A DNA stretch of 64,000 nt from UBA6059 sp040219045 (GTDB taxonomy: Bacteria; Bacteroidota; Bacteroidia; Cytophagales; Cyclobacteriaceae): NCBI GenBank assembly GCA_965229505.1, contig OZ245881.1, forward strand, positions 1,178,001 through 1,242,000. The letters are read 5' to 3'. The notes beneath the pieces are model-generated. The model was not told where the DNA came from, did not search any database, and worked only from the letters and a program-made list of their open reading frames with translations. This document shows positions 53,034-62,479 of this stretch, piece after piece. Position 1 is the first letter of the stretch, and each line of letters begins with the position of its first letter. The translations under genes and the position numbers were made by a program.

Positions 53034-54218
53034 TTACAGTTGATGTTTTGTTAATTCGGATTGCAGCTGATGAAGCTCCATTTCCATTAGCAACATATCG
53101 TCATATGCCTGCCAATAGAATTGGGCCTCATTGTAGTAGTCAATAAATGACAGCTGCCCCAAGTCATAGGCCTCCTTCAAAAAGCGGTCAGTACCCAGCT
53201 CAGCCAAAGTACTGCGGTACTCTTCCAGGCCAGACAATAACAATTGATAGCGCTGGTATTGCTCAGAAAGGATGGATCGGGCAGCTAATACTTCCACACT
53301 GGTATAAGTCTGTTGGTACTGGCTCAACGCCTTGGCTGAGTTAGTCCTGGCGCTTCCCTTCCATAGGGGAATGGACAAGCCCGCCATAAACCCCGAATAA
53401 TTCTCCCCCATAATACCCTGGTGGTTGTACCCGGCAGTAATGCTCGGAAGATTACTTCTCCTAGCGAGCATGTATTGCTGACTGGCTACATTTTCCTTTT
53501 GTGCGAGTACCCTCAATGCCGGGTCTTTCGCCATCCGTTGTGTCCAGAGCGAATCTAATGACGCAAGGCCCAGCTCGCTCACATACTCCGTATCTTCCAG
53601 GACAATGGCCTGACCACCATTGAGGTTTTCGATGCGTGTGACAACTTGCACACGCTCGGCATTGACCTGATCAAGCAAATATCTGATTTGCATCCACGCT
53701 ACTTTTGCCTTGTTCAGTTCGAGGACTCCTATTTCCTCTCGGTCAAATAGCTCCTGGGTCTGTTCCATCACCTGCCTTGCCTGACCCACCCTTTGCTCCA
53801 CTATTGCATTCCTCTTGTTCATATAGATGAGCTGAAGGCAAAGCTTTTTTGCCGGTAGCAAGATAGTCTGGCGCTTCTGCTCATATTCGATACCCAGCTG
53901 ATCCTGCTGAAGGCTTATAAGCTCCTTCCTTGCAGAATAGACCGATGGGAAATCGAACGATTGGGCGATCTCAAATTCATAGTAATCACTGCTTGTATGC
54001 TCGCCAAAAGGCATATAGTAGCCCAATAGCTCCAGCCCCGGCAGTCCATTGGTCGCATCGAGTTGGCTCGTGCGACTGTCGGCATAGGACAGGTAGGCCT
54101 GTAGTTCAGGGTTATTCTGCTCTACTTGCGCCAGCACCTGCTGTACGCTGTTGGGCTGAGCACAAATCGCTAACGAGAATACGTTGGTGCATACAGCACA
54201 TATTGCTATTCTAAACAT
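53034..54218 (-). CDS. TolC-family outer-membrane channel (CusC/CzcC type)
   Basis: 394 residues from the ATG at 54218 (a TTG three codons earlier is open too). Signal peptide, then two outer-membrane-factor repeats with long coiled helices: repeat 1 ends near 190 (LLDQVNAERVQV), repeat 2 covers the rest (YSGFMAGLSIPLWKGSARTNSA and LAELGTDRFLKEAYDLGQLSFIDYYNEAQFY). It forms the exit duct for the metal pump. First major gene of the metal-efflux run after the His-rich protein. Confidence 0.87.
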   Translation of the reverse strand: MFRIAICAVCTNVFSLAICAQPNSVQQVLAQVEQNNPELQAYLSYADSRTSQLDATNGLPGLELLGYYMPFGEHTSSDYYEFEIAQSFDFPSVYSARKELISLQQDQLGIEYEQKRQTILLPAKKLCLQLIYMNKRNAIVEQRVGQARQVMEQTQELFDREEIGVLELNKAKVAWMQIRYLLDQVNAERVQVVTRIENLNGGQAIVLEDTEYVSELGLASLDSLWTQRMAKDPALRVLAQKENVASQQYMLARRSNLPSITAGYNHQGIMGENYSGFMAGLSIPLWKGSARTNSAKALSQYQQTYTSVEVLAARSILSEQYQRYQLLLSGLEEYRSTLAELGTDRFLKEAYDLGQLSFIDYYNEAQFYWQAYDDMLLMEMELHQLQSELTKHQL

Positions 54219-54298
54219 GACATTCAAATTATAATGGATAGATAATTGATACCTAACAGCGCCGATATACTACGACTCCTAGCTTCGGTCTTACTGTG

Positions 54299-54760
54299 CT
54301 AGGCTATCTGGGGTGGCCCTCTTAGTTGAGAGGAAATCAAAAATGCTGTCTCCGTTCTCTCGGGAGGTGGGTAGCCTACCCGCCTTACTTCCAGTAAGGA
54401 AATCCCCTCCAAGGCTTGTGCCGGGGTTGAAAGGTCATCAACAAATATCTTGAATTGAAGATTATGTTTATGGACAAAGCTGATGAATAGAAAATCGATG
54501 GACTCACCAGCATGAGTATGATTATCTAAAAGACCACTTAGTCCTCCGTCATCGCCTTCAGTCTGTTGAGCAGCATCATGGTGGTGGTGATGATCAGCAG
54601 ATTGGCCATGCCCGTGGGTGTGTTCAGCAACATGGTGGTGATCTTTGTCTTGAGTATCATGATCCAACGAATGATGGTGATGCGGGGTAAGCTGGTGCAC
54701 ACCAAAGATTCCAAAAATCATGAGGAGAAGAAGGGCTGATATTTCGCGGTAGCGACTCAC
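54299..54760 (-). CDS. His-rich membrane-anchored protein
   Basis: 153 residues. An N-terminal helix (about 8-25), then an extreme His-rich stretch (about residues 27-85, with HHHHSLDHD and DHHHHHD), then a 65-residue tail without known motif (VRRVGYPPPERTE near its end). Likely periplasmic metal-binding protein heading the efflux operon. The tail may be a small sensor or protein-protein domain; unrecognised. Confidence 0.65.
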   Translation of the reverse strand: MSRYREISALLLLMIFGIFGVHQLTPHHHHSLDHDTQDKDHHHVAEHTHGHGQSADHHHHHDAAQQTEGDDGGLSGLLDNHTHAGESIDFLFISFVHKHNLQFKIFVDDLSTPAQALEGISLLEVRRVGYPPPERTETAFLISSQLRGPPQIA

Positions 54761-54947
54761 TTCAGTGAATCTAGTAAATAAACTCGCCGTGCCAAAGTCT
54801 TCTGGGCTTGTTAACAGATCATTGTTCTATGAATTCGAAACCTTCAAGCCACCAAATAGAATCTGGTGGTGGGTACTATTTCTCCTATTTGCTTGATTAT
54901 TTTGCGCACCGAGACCAAAAGTCTCTATAGCTAAAGAATTAGAGTTA

Positions 54948-55268
54948 ATGACCGACCTATTTAGAACTCAGATTGGCCGCTTTCGCATCATAGCCTTTAC
55001 CGAAGGTGTCTCCTTTTTGTTAATACTCTTCGTAACCATGCCATTGAAGTATGTATGGGATATACCAGAGCCCAATAAAGCGATAGGCATGGCCCACGGT
55101 GTGCTGTTCATTCTGTACGTGATGGCTACCTTCCAGCTTAAAGCAAACTACATCTGGCCTAAACGGAAAATGCTGTTGGCTTTGCTCGGGTCAATCATCC
55201 CTTTCGGTACCTTCTATGTGACTGCCAGGCTCCTGCCGGAAAAAAGTGCTTATGGATCTGATATTTAG
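54948..55268 (+). CDS. DUF3817 membrane protein
   Basis: 106 residues with three hydrophobic helices. The conserved TEGVSFLLILFVTMPLKY near residue 20, GMAHGVLFILYV and final SIIPFGTFYVTARLL match DUF3817. Function unknown. It is the only plus-strand gene between the efflux run and the 55-61 kb minus-strand block. Confidence 0.75.
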   Translation: MTDLFRTQIGRFRIIAFTEGVSFLLILFVTMPLKYVWDIPEPNKAIGMAHGVLFILYVMATFQLKANYIWPKRKMLLALLGSIIPFGTFYVTARLLPEKSAYGSDI

Positions 55269-55334
55269 ATCAAATCCACCCTTGATAATCGGGGAAAGTT
55301 GTTTCACTGGTTTGAAAGACGCTGAGATCGACGC

Positions 55335-55769
55335 TTAGAACTCCACTTCAAAAACACTCCTTCCATTTCCTTTGAGAGAAAGGTGGGTGAACATCCAACC
55401 CTCCTCTGTTTTCTTACACTTGAACTTCAGCTTGCTACCATCATAGGTACCTTTGAGAATGGCTTTCTCACCCTTTTTGATATCCAGGGAAGAAACAGTG
55501 AAGTAAGGATTTCCCGATGCGTCGTAGGGGCCGTCGATCACCCGAACAGCCTTGTCAAACTTCTGTGCAGACAGATCTGCGTCGATCACTTCCGAGTCAA
55601 CGATGAGTACACCATAGTCGACATTAGCTTGTTCTTTGCTGAGCAAATCATCCATCAGCTTGACATCCAGCATCGTTTGGATGACTTCATCGGTTGTCTT
55701 ATTACCAGCTTTGGCGGTAGCTGTCAGCGCGATGGCGCTGATGAGTAGTGTTGTGATTAGTGCTTTCAT
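55335..55769 (-). CDS. Hypothetical secreted protein
   Basis: 144 residues from the ATG at 55769, starting with a signal peptide (MKALITTLLISAIALTATAKA). The mature protein is small and beta-rich (GVLIVDSEVIDADLSAQKFDKAV; KGEKAILKGTYDGSKLKFKCKK). No known family. An upstream in-frame extension of 36 residues has no support. Confidence 0.5.
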   Translation of the reverse strand: MKALITTLLISAIALTATAKAGNKTTDEVIQTMLDVKLMDDLLSKEQANVDYGVLIVDSEVIDADLSAQKFDKAVRVIDGPYDASGNPYFTVSSLDIKKGEKAILKGTYDGSKLKFKCKKTEEGWMFTHLSLKGNGRSVFEVEF

Positions 55770-55934
55770 GAGTTGTGAATTTACAGCTAGATGCATGAAA
55801 GGGGCAAGGGGTTGCGTTCTGGTTTCATTATTCCATAAGGGGGGCTGTGCAATAAGTCCAACCGCTTCAAAAATCACAGAATTTTGTTTGTTTAACCTAT
55901 CGAATACACCCCTATGATCCCCGCTTCCGCGGAC

Positions 55935-55981
55935 GGCTCAAGGGGATAAATTCCGCCCTTGAGGCCGACCTGGAAGGGCGG
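55935..55981. other. Overlapping alternative hairpins upstream of the secreted-protein gene
   Basis: GGCTCAAGGG (55935-55944) can pair with CCCTTGAGGCC (55956-55966, one extra G), or CCGCCCTT (55953-55960) with AAGGGCGG (55974-55981). The two share bases so exclude each other. Could be a REP-like element or an attenuator for the gene at 55335-55769. Confidence 0.35.
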
Positions 55982-56053
55982 TTAGGTGGGTGATGCCTCG
56001 GGCGCAATGATTTCATCAGAGGTCAAGTAAGACAAGTTCCTAATCAACTCCGG

Positions 56054-56263
56054 CTACTTATCCATGTCTCGGTATTTGCGCATATTACCTCTTATGATCA
56101 CAACCATCATTGAAAAAACCACCAGAATTGATAGCATGAAGGGAAGTGAATCAGAGGAACTAGAAAGCGCATCATAGAGCAGTTTAATGTTAAACCCGAT
56201 CACCATAGAAAACAGAATGATGATGAAAATGGAAGCGACATTTAGATGAATTATCCTGAACAT
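56054..56263 (-). CDS. Small two-helix membrane protein
   Basis: 69 residues: helix about 10-30, polar loop with SSSSDS, helix about 40-58, basic tail (RGNMRKYRDMDK). Unrecognised. The 203 bases between it and the next gene hold no gene I can support. Confidence 0.4.
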   Translation of the reverse strand: MFRIIHLNVASIFIIILFSMVIGFNIKLLYDALSSSSDSLPFMLSILVVFSMMVVIIRGNMRKYRDMDK

Positions 56264-56466
56264 GATTACAGTTTATGAACTATACTTTTGAATAGGCTAT
56301 GCACCAGCAGCACACTATCAACATGATGCTTTAGCACACAGCAACTACAAATATGGATAAAGCTAGGCTGTTCAAGAATTCCATAATCTTCGCACTAATC
56401 GCACTATATGAGTATAAGATTGCTTTGGTCGTACCTCCCGCGCAATGACGTTAGTGGATGTAAAAT

Positions 56467-57804
56467 CTACTTCAGCCCATAACCCACCGTCAACCCGACG
56501 CTGAATGGCTTGATTGTCAGAGCACTGCTCTCGCTGGCCTTGTGGATCAGCCCATATCTCAGGATGGGTAGCAGGGAAAGTTCGCCACGATCAGATTGCC
56601 ACACTACTTTTCGAAAGCCAAAGCTGGCAGTAAGCTGATGTGGGTATTCGATCCTCTGTGTTTCACCTTTGTACTCAAAGGTGTGCTCCTGGTTTAATAT
56701 GTGATGATAACCCAACCCAACCATGAGTTGATTGACGTCATTACGGAATACCTTAAAATCAGCAGATAAACGCGCCCCGGCACTGATTAGGAAATGATCC
56801 ATTGCTACACTTTGCCTTTCAAATACAGGCGTAAACAAATTATCTTCCACTCCACTTGTCACCACCGAACTAGATGATTCATCCCGGATATCAAAGTTGT
56901 ACTTCTGAGCAAATATATTGGTGACCGCTGCGGCTCTCAGAGTCACCCTGGTCGATAGGTCGCGCCGCACGCCGAACTCCGCATAATAGCTCAACCGATC
57001 AAGCGAAAGGCTTCCGCTCGTTTCGAAATTCTCCATGATCAACCCATCATCCTTGTTCGGTTGGAGATGATTGTAAAGGAAAAATACGCCCAGATCACCG
57101 TAGAAATGATAATGCCTCGGCTTTGAAGGAAGAACCACCTCCCGAGGCAGGTAGGGCGAGATAGTCATCTGATTTTGATCAAGAAGATCAAGGCCATCCA
57201 GATCATAATCCTTACTTCTCAATTGATCGAAAGCATCATTCGGCCCTTCCGCCAATGAAGCCGCGATAACAGCCTGATTAGCATCTGAGGTCACTGTCCG
57301 ATTTATCTTGTTCGCGCTGGATGCTGGGTCAGTTTCAACCATAGAGTCAGCAATTCTGCCTTCAGAATTTTTAGTGCCCTCTGCCGGATCGCGCCTTTTA
57401 GTCATCATAGCCCCAGTGAGCTTAGTTTCCGTCGGCAATTCGCTTGACTCACTTGAAGCCTTCTGGGTAAATTCACTAACTCCTATTGCTTCAACATCCT
57501 TGATGGGTTGCAGGAGGCTAGCCTGCTCATTTCTACCAGATTCAGGAACTTCAAGGGCACTTTCAGCCTGATTTGCGGTAGCGCCACTCAGCTCCGAGCG
57601 CTCATCAACCCCAGCCCTATAGAACCCGCCACCGATGAGAAAGATGCCTAACAGCAGTGCCAATGTAATGAGCCATGGAGAGGTGCCTGAGCCTCCATTT
57701 ACCTGATCGAGTATGCTGCCGACGGCACCAGGTGGTGGTGGCGACTCATACCCATGAAGACGCTCGCGCAGCTTGTCTTCGAATGAGTTAGTTGACTGAT
57801 TCAT
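56467..57804 (-). CDS. Anti-sigma-like membrane protein with barrel-like C-terminal domain
   Basis: 445 residues. A short cytosolic N-terminus (about 1-42; KLRERLHGYESPPPPGAV) is followed by one helix (about 43-62) and an extended Ser/Glu-rich periplasmic linker. The C-terminal part (about 235-445) has alternating strands and barrel-style motifs (YYAEFGVRRDLSTRVTLRAAAV, LMVGLGYHHILNQEHTF), ending VGYGLK. It overlaps the ECF sigma gene by 17 bases. The layout suggests an anti-sigma factor fused or tethered to an envelope domain. Confidence 0.6.
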   Translation of the reverse strand: MNQSTNSFEDKLRERLHGYESPPPPGAVGSILDQVNGGSGTSPWLITLALLLGIFLIGGGFYRAGVDERSELSGATANQAESALEVPESGRNEQASLLQPIKDVEAIGVSEFTQKASSESSELPTETKLTGAMMTKRRDPAEGTKNSEGRIADSMVETDPASSANKINRTVTSDANQAVIAASLAEGPNDAFDQLRSKDYDLDGLDLLDQNQMTISPYLPREVVLPSKPRHYHFYGDLGVFFLYNHLQPNKDDGLIMENFETSGSLSLDRLSYYAEFGVRRDLSTRVTLRAAAVTNIFAQKYNFDIRDESSSSVVTSGVEDNLFTPVFERQSVAMDHFLISAGARLSADFKVFRNDVNQLMVGLGYHHILNQEHTFEYKGETQRIEYPHQLTASFGFRKVVWQSDRGELSLLPILRYGLIHKASESSALTIKPFSVGLTVGYGLK

Positions 57805-58342
57805 AGCGGTCTATTCCTAGTTTTTTAAGTCTGTCCCTGAGCAGCTTTTTTGCAGCTGTCAGCTGCGATCTGCTCGTGCTCTCGGCTATACCGAGCTGGT
57901 TTGCAATCTCCCGATGGCTATAGCCGTCGATCACCCTCATGTTGAACACGAAGCGGTAACCTTCCGGCAATTCATTGATCATGATCACGAGCTGATCATT
58001 GCTGAGCTTGTCGAGCAATCGGTGATATTCCTGATCATCGGCATCCATATGACCGGTAATTGTCTCCGCATCACTAACCCTCGGCCGGATATAATTGAGG
58101 GCAGTAAATACGGCTACTTTTCTTATCCAACCCGGCAAAGCCTCAGGTTCCTTCAACTCCCCGAGGCGCTCGTATACCTTGATGAAAGCCTCCTGAAATA
58201 TATCTTCAGCCTGAGACCGGTCTTGCGCATAACGCATGCAGACTCCCATCACCATACCACTAAAGCGACCGTAGAGTTCCTCCTGGTATTTCCTTCGCCT
58301 CTTCAGGCATTTTTCAATGAGTACAGCTAGCTCCGTCATCAT
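57788..58342 (-). CDS. ECF RNA polymerase sigma-70 family factor
   Basis: 184 residues. Region 2 has YAQDRSQAEDIFQEAFIKVYERL (core binding and -10 recognition) and region 4 the helix-turn-helix YSHREIANQLGIAESTSRSQLTAAKKLL. No region 1 or 3, as in ECF factors. The next gene starts within its last codons and is an obvious partner. Upstream on the same strand lies the giant repeat lipoprotein (62-base gap), a candidate target. Confidence 0.88.
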   Translation of the reverse strand: MMTELAVLIEKCLKRRRKYQEELYGRFSGMVMGVCMRYAQDRSQAEDIFQEAFIKVYERLGELKEPEALPGWIRKVAVFTALNYIRPRVSDAETITGHMDADDQEYHRLLDKLSNDQLVIMINELPEGYRFVFNMRVIDGYSHREIANQLGIAESTSRSQLTAAKKLLRDRLKKLGIDRYESVN

Positions 58343-58403
58343 AGGTAGAGCCGAGACTGCTGCCTCGGCTCATTTCAACTATTAGGTATACTTGTACTGA
58401 TTA

Positions 58404-61187
58404 CTATTGATCAACAGTGATATAGATGAAGCTAAAGTCGCATTCCCCGTTATCACAAATCTCATATTTCATTACTGTCTCGCGCCTACCGGCAAATTCT
58501 TCAAACACCTGATATTGGATCAGCTGGCCATCGATCACCACAGCCTCTCCGATATCCGGCATTTCTAATATATTAATTTCAAAACCATCTGTGCAGTATA
58601 CATCATTGTCTGCCGGACTCATGATGAGCGGTGCGATGACCGGCAAATTGACCAGTGTGTCGACTTGCCCTGGCGCATAGAAATACTCGTCTTCAAACGC
58701 CTGTGCACATATGGGATCTGTTGGATCAAAGATTAAGGCAAGTTCACGTGGCTCAAAATCACCATTGTCAAATACTATGTGGTAAGAAATAATAACTACA
58801 GGGTTTGTCTGGCCACTATCCAGGGTGTAAATGATAGAAGCTGTCTCGCTGTTATACTCCGCTGAGCCGAATGAGACATCTGTAATATCCATCTCCCATG
58901 CTGGGAATAGACAAAGTGTGTGTGTGAAGGCGACTTGTATCTCAAATTGGATATTGGCAGGAGTACCCAGATGTATCTCCTGATTAGGGAAGGTGGTTTC
59001 AAAACAATCCTCATCCTCCACAAACTGCAACTCTATCACGCGCTCTAACTGCTGGCCGCCTTCAAAAGTCACTACATAAACGATCCTGGCCTCCTCTTCA
59101 AATTCATCATAATTGGGGTACCAAACTATGTCCTGGCCATTGGCGGCTATATCAGCCTCGCCGTTGCTCACCTCAGGTATGGACAGCTCCCATGCCGGTG
59201 TAGGACATCCGGGTGGCGGGAAGAATACGGTCATCGAGTAGCTCTCCTGTCCTTTGTTGTCCAATGTAGTGTGCTGATCGTGAAAGGCTGCTTCGGCACA
59301 ACCAGGGAAAGTATCGCCTTCCAGGATTATCTCAATGATTTTTTCGAATACATCCCCCGTCTCTGGCAGCACCACCATCAATACTACGACGGCATGATCC
59401 ACAAACTGATCATTGGGTGAGAATAGCACTTTGCCACCATCAAAGTTCACCGCACCCAGCTCAGATTCGATCACCTCCAGAGAGTCGATGGCTAGTTCGC
59501 ATTGATCACTGAGTTCGAAGATCACAATCTCACCTTGCGCCAGCTGATCAAGTCCGAAGTAGACCGTCTCAGGATGGATGAACTGCTCTATGCACTCAAA
59601 ATGAAAGCTGTCATCGACCTCAATGATGATCTCTCTTACCAGGCGCTCACCGGTCGTAAATACCACTTCATAGATCACTCCGTAGTAGCCATCCAGGTTT
59701 GGTCCCAGGTCATTTTCTAATACGATCCTGTTTTCATCAATATAGACTTCCGCCGAAGTATGAATCGTCTCAACGATCTCTATGTCCCATGCGGGTATAT
59801 CGCATTCATCATTCTCCTCATACAGTGGAAACTCATAGAATATGCTAATGGATTCAACTGTGATATATTGACTTGGGAAACTATACTCAAGGCATTCATG
59901 TATCTTGAAGAAATCCTCTCGATAGATAGAAACGCAGCGCTCAAGAAAGCTGCCATCTTCGTAGACGATGTTGTAATGAATTAATACCAGGCTATCTAAC
60001 GACTCATCACCGGGATACCAGAGAAGGCTATGGCCGTCATCGCCAATCTCGGCAGTGCCCTGTTGCGCTTCCACGATCTCAATCGACCATGGCAGGAAGG
60101 CACATAATGGATCCTCATCGTATATCACTATCTGATAGACCTCTGCCAGCTCCTCATCCTCAAGCACTAGGTGTGGATTAGGAAAAGCGTCATATTCACA
60201 GTCGTAGGGATCATGACCAATGATTACTGGTAGGTCGATACTCAATGTATCCTGATTAATGACGAGCTTCAACCCGATGACATCTATTGAGTCTCCAGAA
60301 AAGTTAGGAAAATATAAGAGGAGGTCTCCATCTACTTCCGCCTCACCATATAGGACATAATCAATGAAAACCTCCACATCTTCTCCTAAACAGGATGCTA
60401 TGCCCAACTCAAGAAGCAGGTCATCATCTTCACCGGTAGGGTAGAAATAGCCCTCTTGAGATATTGACAGCAGCTCTTCGATGCATTCTTCAAAGTGCCG
60501 CACCTGGTCACTTACCTCGATCTCTACCTTCGCCGTGCTGGTAAACTCATGTCCGTCCTTGTCTGTCAGCCTAAGGGTATAGAAGAAATAATCCAACCCA
60601 ATAAAATCCGGATCAGGTACGTACGCCACCTCTAAAGGAGATATCAGATTGACTTCTCCATGTTCAGGTTGCTCTGTTCTGAAGGAGAAAGATTCTATCT
60701 CAGACTCACAGAACCCATCATTGATTAAAGGCAAAACAATAACGCTCTGATTTTTAGCCGTCCAAGCATAGTCGCCCAAAGCACCGTTGAAGCAAGGCAG
60801 ATCCGCCGTTTCTCCTACCATTTTGATAGTAAACCCTTCAGCATCCAGCACCATGCTATCCGCATTGAGCATTTCTACCGTAAAGTCGTCCTGACCCGAG
60901 CTAAAAGTATCATCCGGCTCATACTCCATCAAACCGCTACTATAGAACCTTACCCTGCCGCGCGATGGAGCCTCACCCGTTCTGAATGACACTTCCTGAT
61001 CAGCCTGAATAGCAGTAGTCAGATCAATGATCACGGAAGATCCGGGGGTGATCGTCCTGCTGTCCGTCTCAGGAGTAAAAAGAGCATCTCCTACCGGAAA
61101 TGCGTCATCCTCTATCCTGTCACATCCGACCAAGGCTATCGCCAATATCAGAACTAGGGTTAAGAGGTTATTTATTCTTACATTCAT
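58404..61187 (-). CDS. Giant acidic lipoprotein with about eight Cys-paired repeat units
   Basis: 927 residues. Lipoprotein signal (LAIALVGC, Cys22), an N-terminal cadherin-like/VCBS-style domain (RGRVRFYSSGLMEYEPDDTF), then about eight divergent 90-105-residue units. Each opens near a Cys (for example ECLEYSF, GCAEAAF, DCFETTF), has a second Cys about 30 residues on, often within C-x-x-PAWEIEI-like sequence, then a GxAEI strand and a Y-x-VVFE-x-G strand. Strongly acidic. Probably a rod-like surface protein with one disulfide per unit. No catalytic motif. Same strand as the ECF pair just downstream. Confidence 0.7.
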   Translation of the reverse strand: MNVRINNLLTLVLILAIALVGCDRIEDDAFPVGDALFTPETDSRTITPGSSVIIDLTTAIQADQEVSFRTGEAPSRGRVRFYSSGLMEYEPDDTFSSGQDDFTVEMLNADSMVLDAEGFTIKMVGETADLPCFNGALGDYAWTAKNQSVIVLPLINDGFCESEIESFSFRTEQPEHGEVNLISPLEVAYVPDPDFIGLDYFFYTLRLTDKDGHEFTSTAKVEIEVSDQVRHFEECIEELLSISQEGYFYPTGEDDDLLLELGIASCLGEDVEVFIDYVLYGEAEVDGDLLLYFPNFSGDSIDVIGLKLVINQDTLSIDLPVIIGHDPYDCEYDAFPNPHLVLEDEELAEVYQIVIYDEDPLCAFLPWSIEIVEAQQGTAEIGDDGHSLLWYPGDESLDSLVLIHYNIVYEDGSFLERCVSIYREDFFKIHECLEYSFPSQYITVESISIFYEFPLYEENDECDIPAWDIEIVETIHTSAEVYIDENRIVLENDLGPNLDGYYGVIYEVVFTTGERLVREIIIEVDDSFHFECIEQFIHPETVYFGLDQLAQGEIVIFELSDQCELAIDSLEVIESELGAVNFDGGKVLFSPNDQFVDHAVVVLMVVLPETGDVFEKIIEIILEGDTFPGCAEAAFHDQHTTLDNKGQESYSMTVFFPPPGCPTPAWELSIPEVSNGEADIAANGQDIVWYPNYDEFEEEARIVYVVTFEGGQQLERVIELQFVEDEDCFETTFPNQEIHLGTPANIQFEIQVAFTHTLCLFPAWEMDITDVSFGSAEYNSETASIIYTLDSGQTNPVVIISYHIVFDNGDFEPRELALIFDPTDPICAQAFEDEYFYAPGQVDTLVNLPVIAPLIMSPADNDVYCTDGFEINILEMPDIGEAVVIDGQLIQYQVFEEFAGRRETVMKYEICDNGECDFSFIYITVDQ

Positions 61188-61380
61188 GTTCGCTTATTTT
61201 TTAGAAAAGTGATCATGCCAACTTATGTGCTCCGGACTTGATTAATGCTGATAGTTTAGTGTGATCACATGATTCGCTACAGTACTAAGACATGGCTCGA
61301 CTACTTTTCGCTGTATGAACTAACGAAAAAATTCTCAACACATTGAACCACAGTTGTTTAAAATTATTCTCAGCCCTATC

Positions 61381-62478
61381 ATGAAGTACATATACCTTCT
61401 TTTACTCGTCATTTCAATCAGCTGTCAAACACCCGCCCCGGAAAAAGATCCCTGGTTGATGGGTTTTGAGAAACCTGCTCAAAACCCAATAATGGTAGCG
61501 GACTCTACTTTTAGCTTCATCGATCCTCTCACCGATAGCATCAGCTACTGGCAAAAGGCAGATGTATTCAACCCTGCAGCTATAGTAAAAGACGATACAG
61601 TCTTTATGCTCTTCCGAGCAGAGGACAATCCAGCGGCTATACTGGGTGGACGAACGTCCCGAATAGGTCTCGCATGGAGCCTGGACGGTATGAACTTCAC
61701 CAAGTATCCGGCACCTGTACTTTACCCTGACTCTAGCAGTATGCTCCAATATGACTTCCCCGGTGGATGCGAAGACCCGAGAGTGGTCGCCGCTGGAGAT
61801 GGAAGCTATATTATGACCTATACCAGCTGGAATCAGGATGTGGCACGCCTATCCATCGCCAGTAGTCCGGATTTGAGGTCATGGACCAAGCACGGCCCTG
61901 CATTTGCGGTAGCTAATGACGGCCAGTTTGTCAACGACTGGTCTAAGTCAGGTTCTATCGTGGTAGAGCGCAAGGGAAACAATGCGATGGTGGCCAAAAA
62001 AATCAATGGCAAATACTGGATGTACTGGGGCGAGCTTTTTGTCAATGTGGCCTGGTCGGAAGACCTCATCAATTGGAATCCACTACTTGATGACGAGGGC
62101 GAATTGGCGCATGCCATGGATACCCGTCCGGGGTATTTTGACAGCTTCCTGACAGAGCCGGGACCTCCCGCATTATACACCGATGAAGGCATCATCCTTT
62201 TCTACAATGGTAAAAATGATGAAGGAGACCTTGCAGCTGAGAACATCGCCAAAGGCACCTACTGCGGCGGTCAGGCACTATTTGATGCCGCCGATCCAGC
62301 TAAGTTTATCTCGCGACAAGATCAACCCTTCATTTGTCCTGACTTACCTCATGAGGTCACCGGGCAGTACAAGGCCGGCACGACCTTCATCGAAGCTTTG
62401 GTCTATTACCAGTCGAAGTGGTTTCTCTATTATGGCACAGCCGACTCGATGGTTGGCGTGGCGGTGAGTGGTGACTAA
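61381..62478 (+). CDS. GH130-like glycosidase/phosphorylase lipoprotein
   Basis: 365 residues from the ATG at 61381. Lipoprotein signal (LLVISISC). The five-bladed propeller has FNPAAIVKDDTVFMLFRAED and FPGGCEDPRVV, matching family GH130 (mannoside phosphorylase/beta-1,2-mannosidase); the carboxylate in GGCEDPRV is the usual catalytic or substrate-binding Asp. Anchored to the envelope, so it acts on external or periplasmic mannosides. The stop is one base before the glycosyltransferase start. No SusC/SusD genes adjoin. Confidence 0.78.
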   Translation: MKYIYLLLLVISISCQTPAPEKDPWLMGFEKPAQNPIMVADSTFSFIDPLTDSISYWQKADVFNPAAIVKDDTVFMLFRAEDNPAAILGGRTSRIGLAWSLDGMNFTKYPAPVLYPDSSSMLQYDFPGGCEDPRVVAAGDGSYIMTYTSWNQDVARLSIASSPDLRSWTKHGPAFAVANDGQFVNDWSKSGSIVVERKGNNAMVAKKINGKYWMYWGELFVNVAWSEDLINWNPLLDDEGELAHAMDTRPGYFDSFLTEPGPPALYTDEGIILFYNGKNDEGDLAAENIAKGTYCGGQALFDAADPAKFISRQDQPFICPDLPHEVTGQYKAGTTFIEALVYYQSKWFLYYGTADSMVGVAVSGD

Positions 62479-62479
62479 G

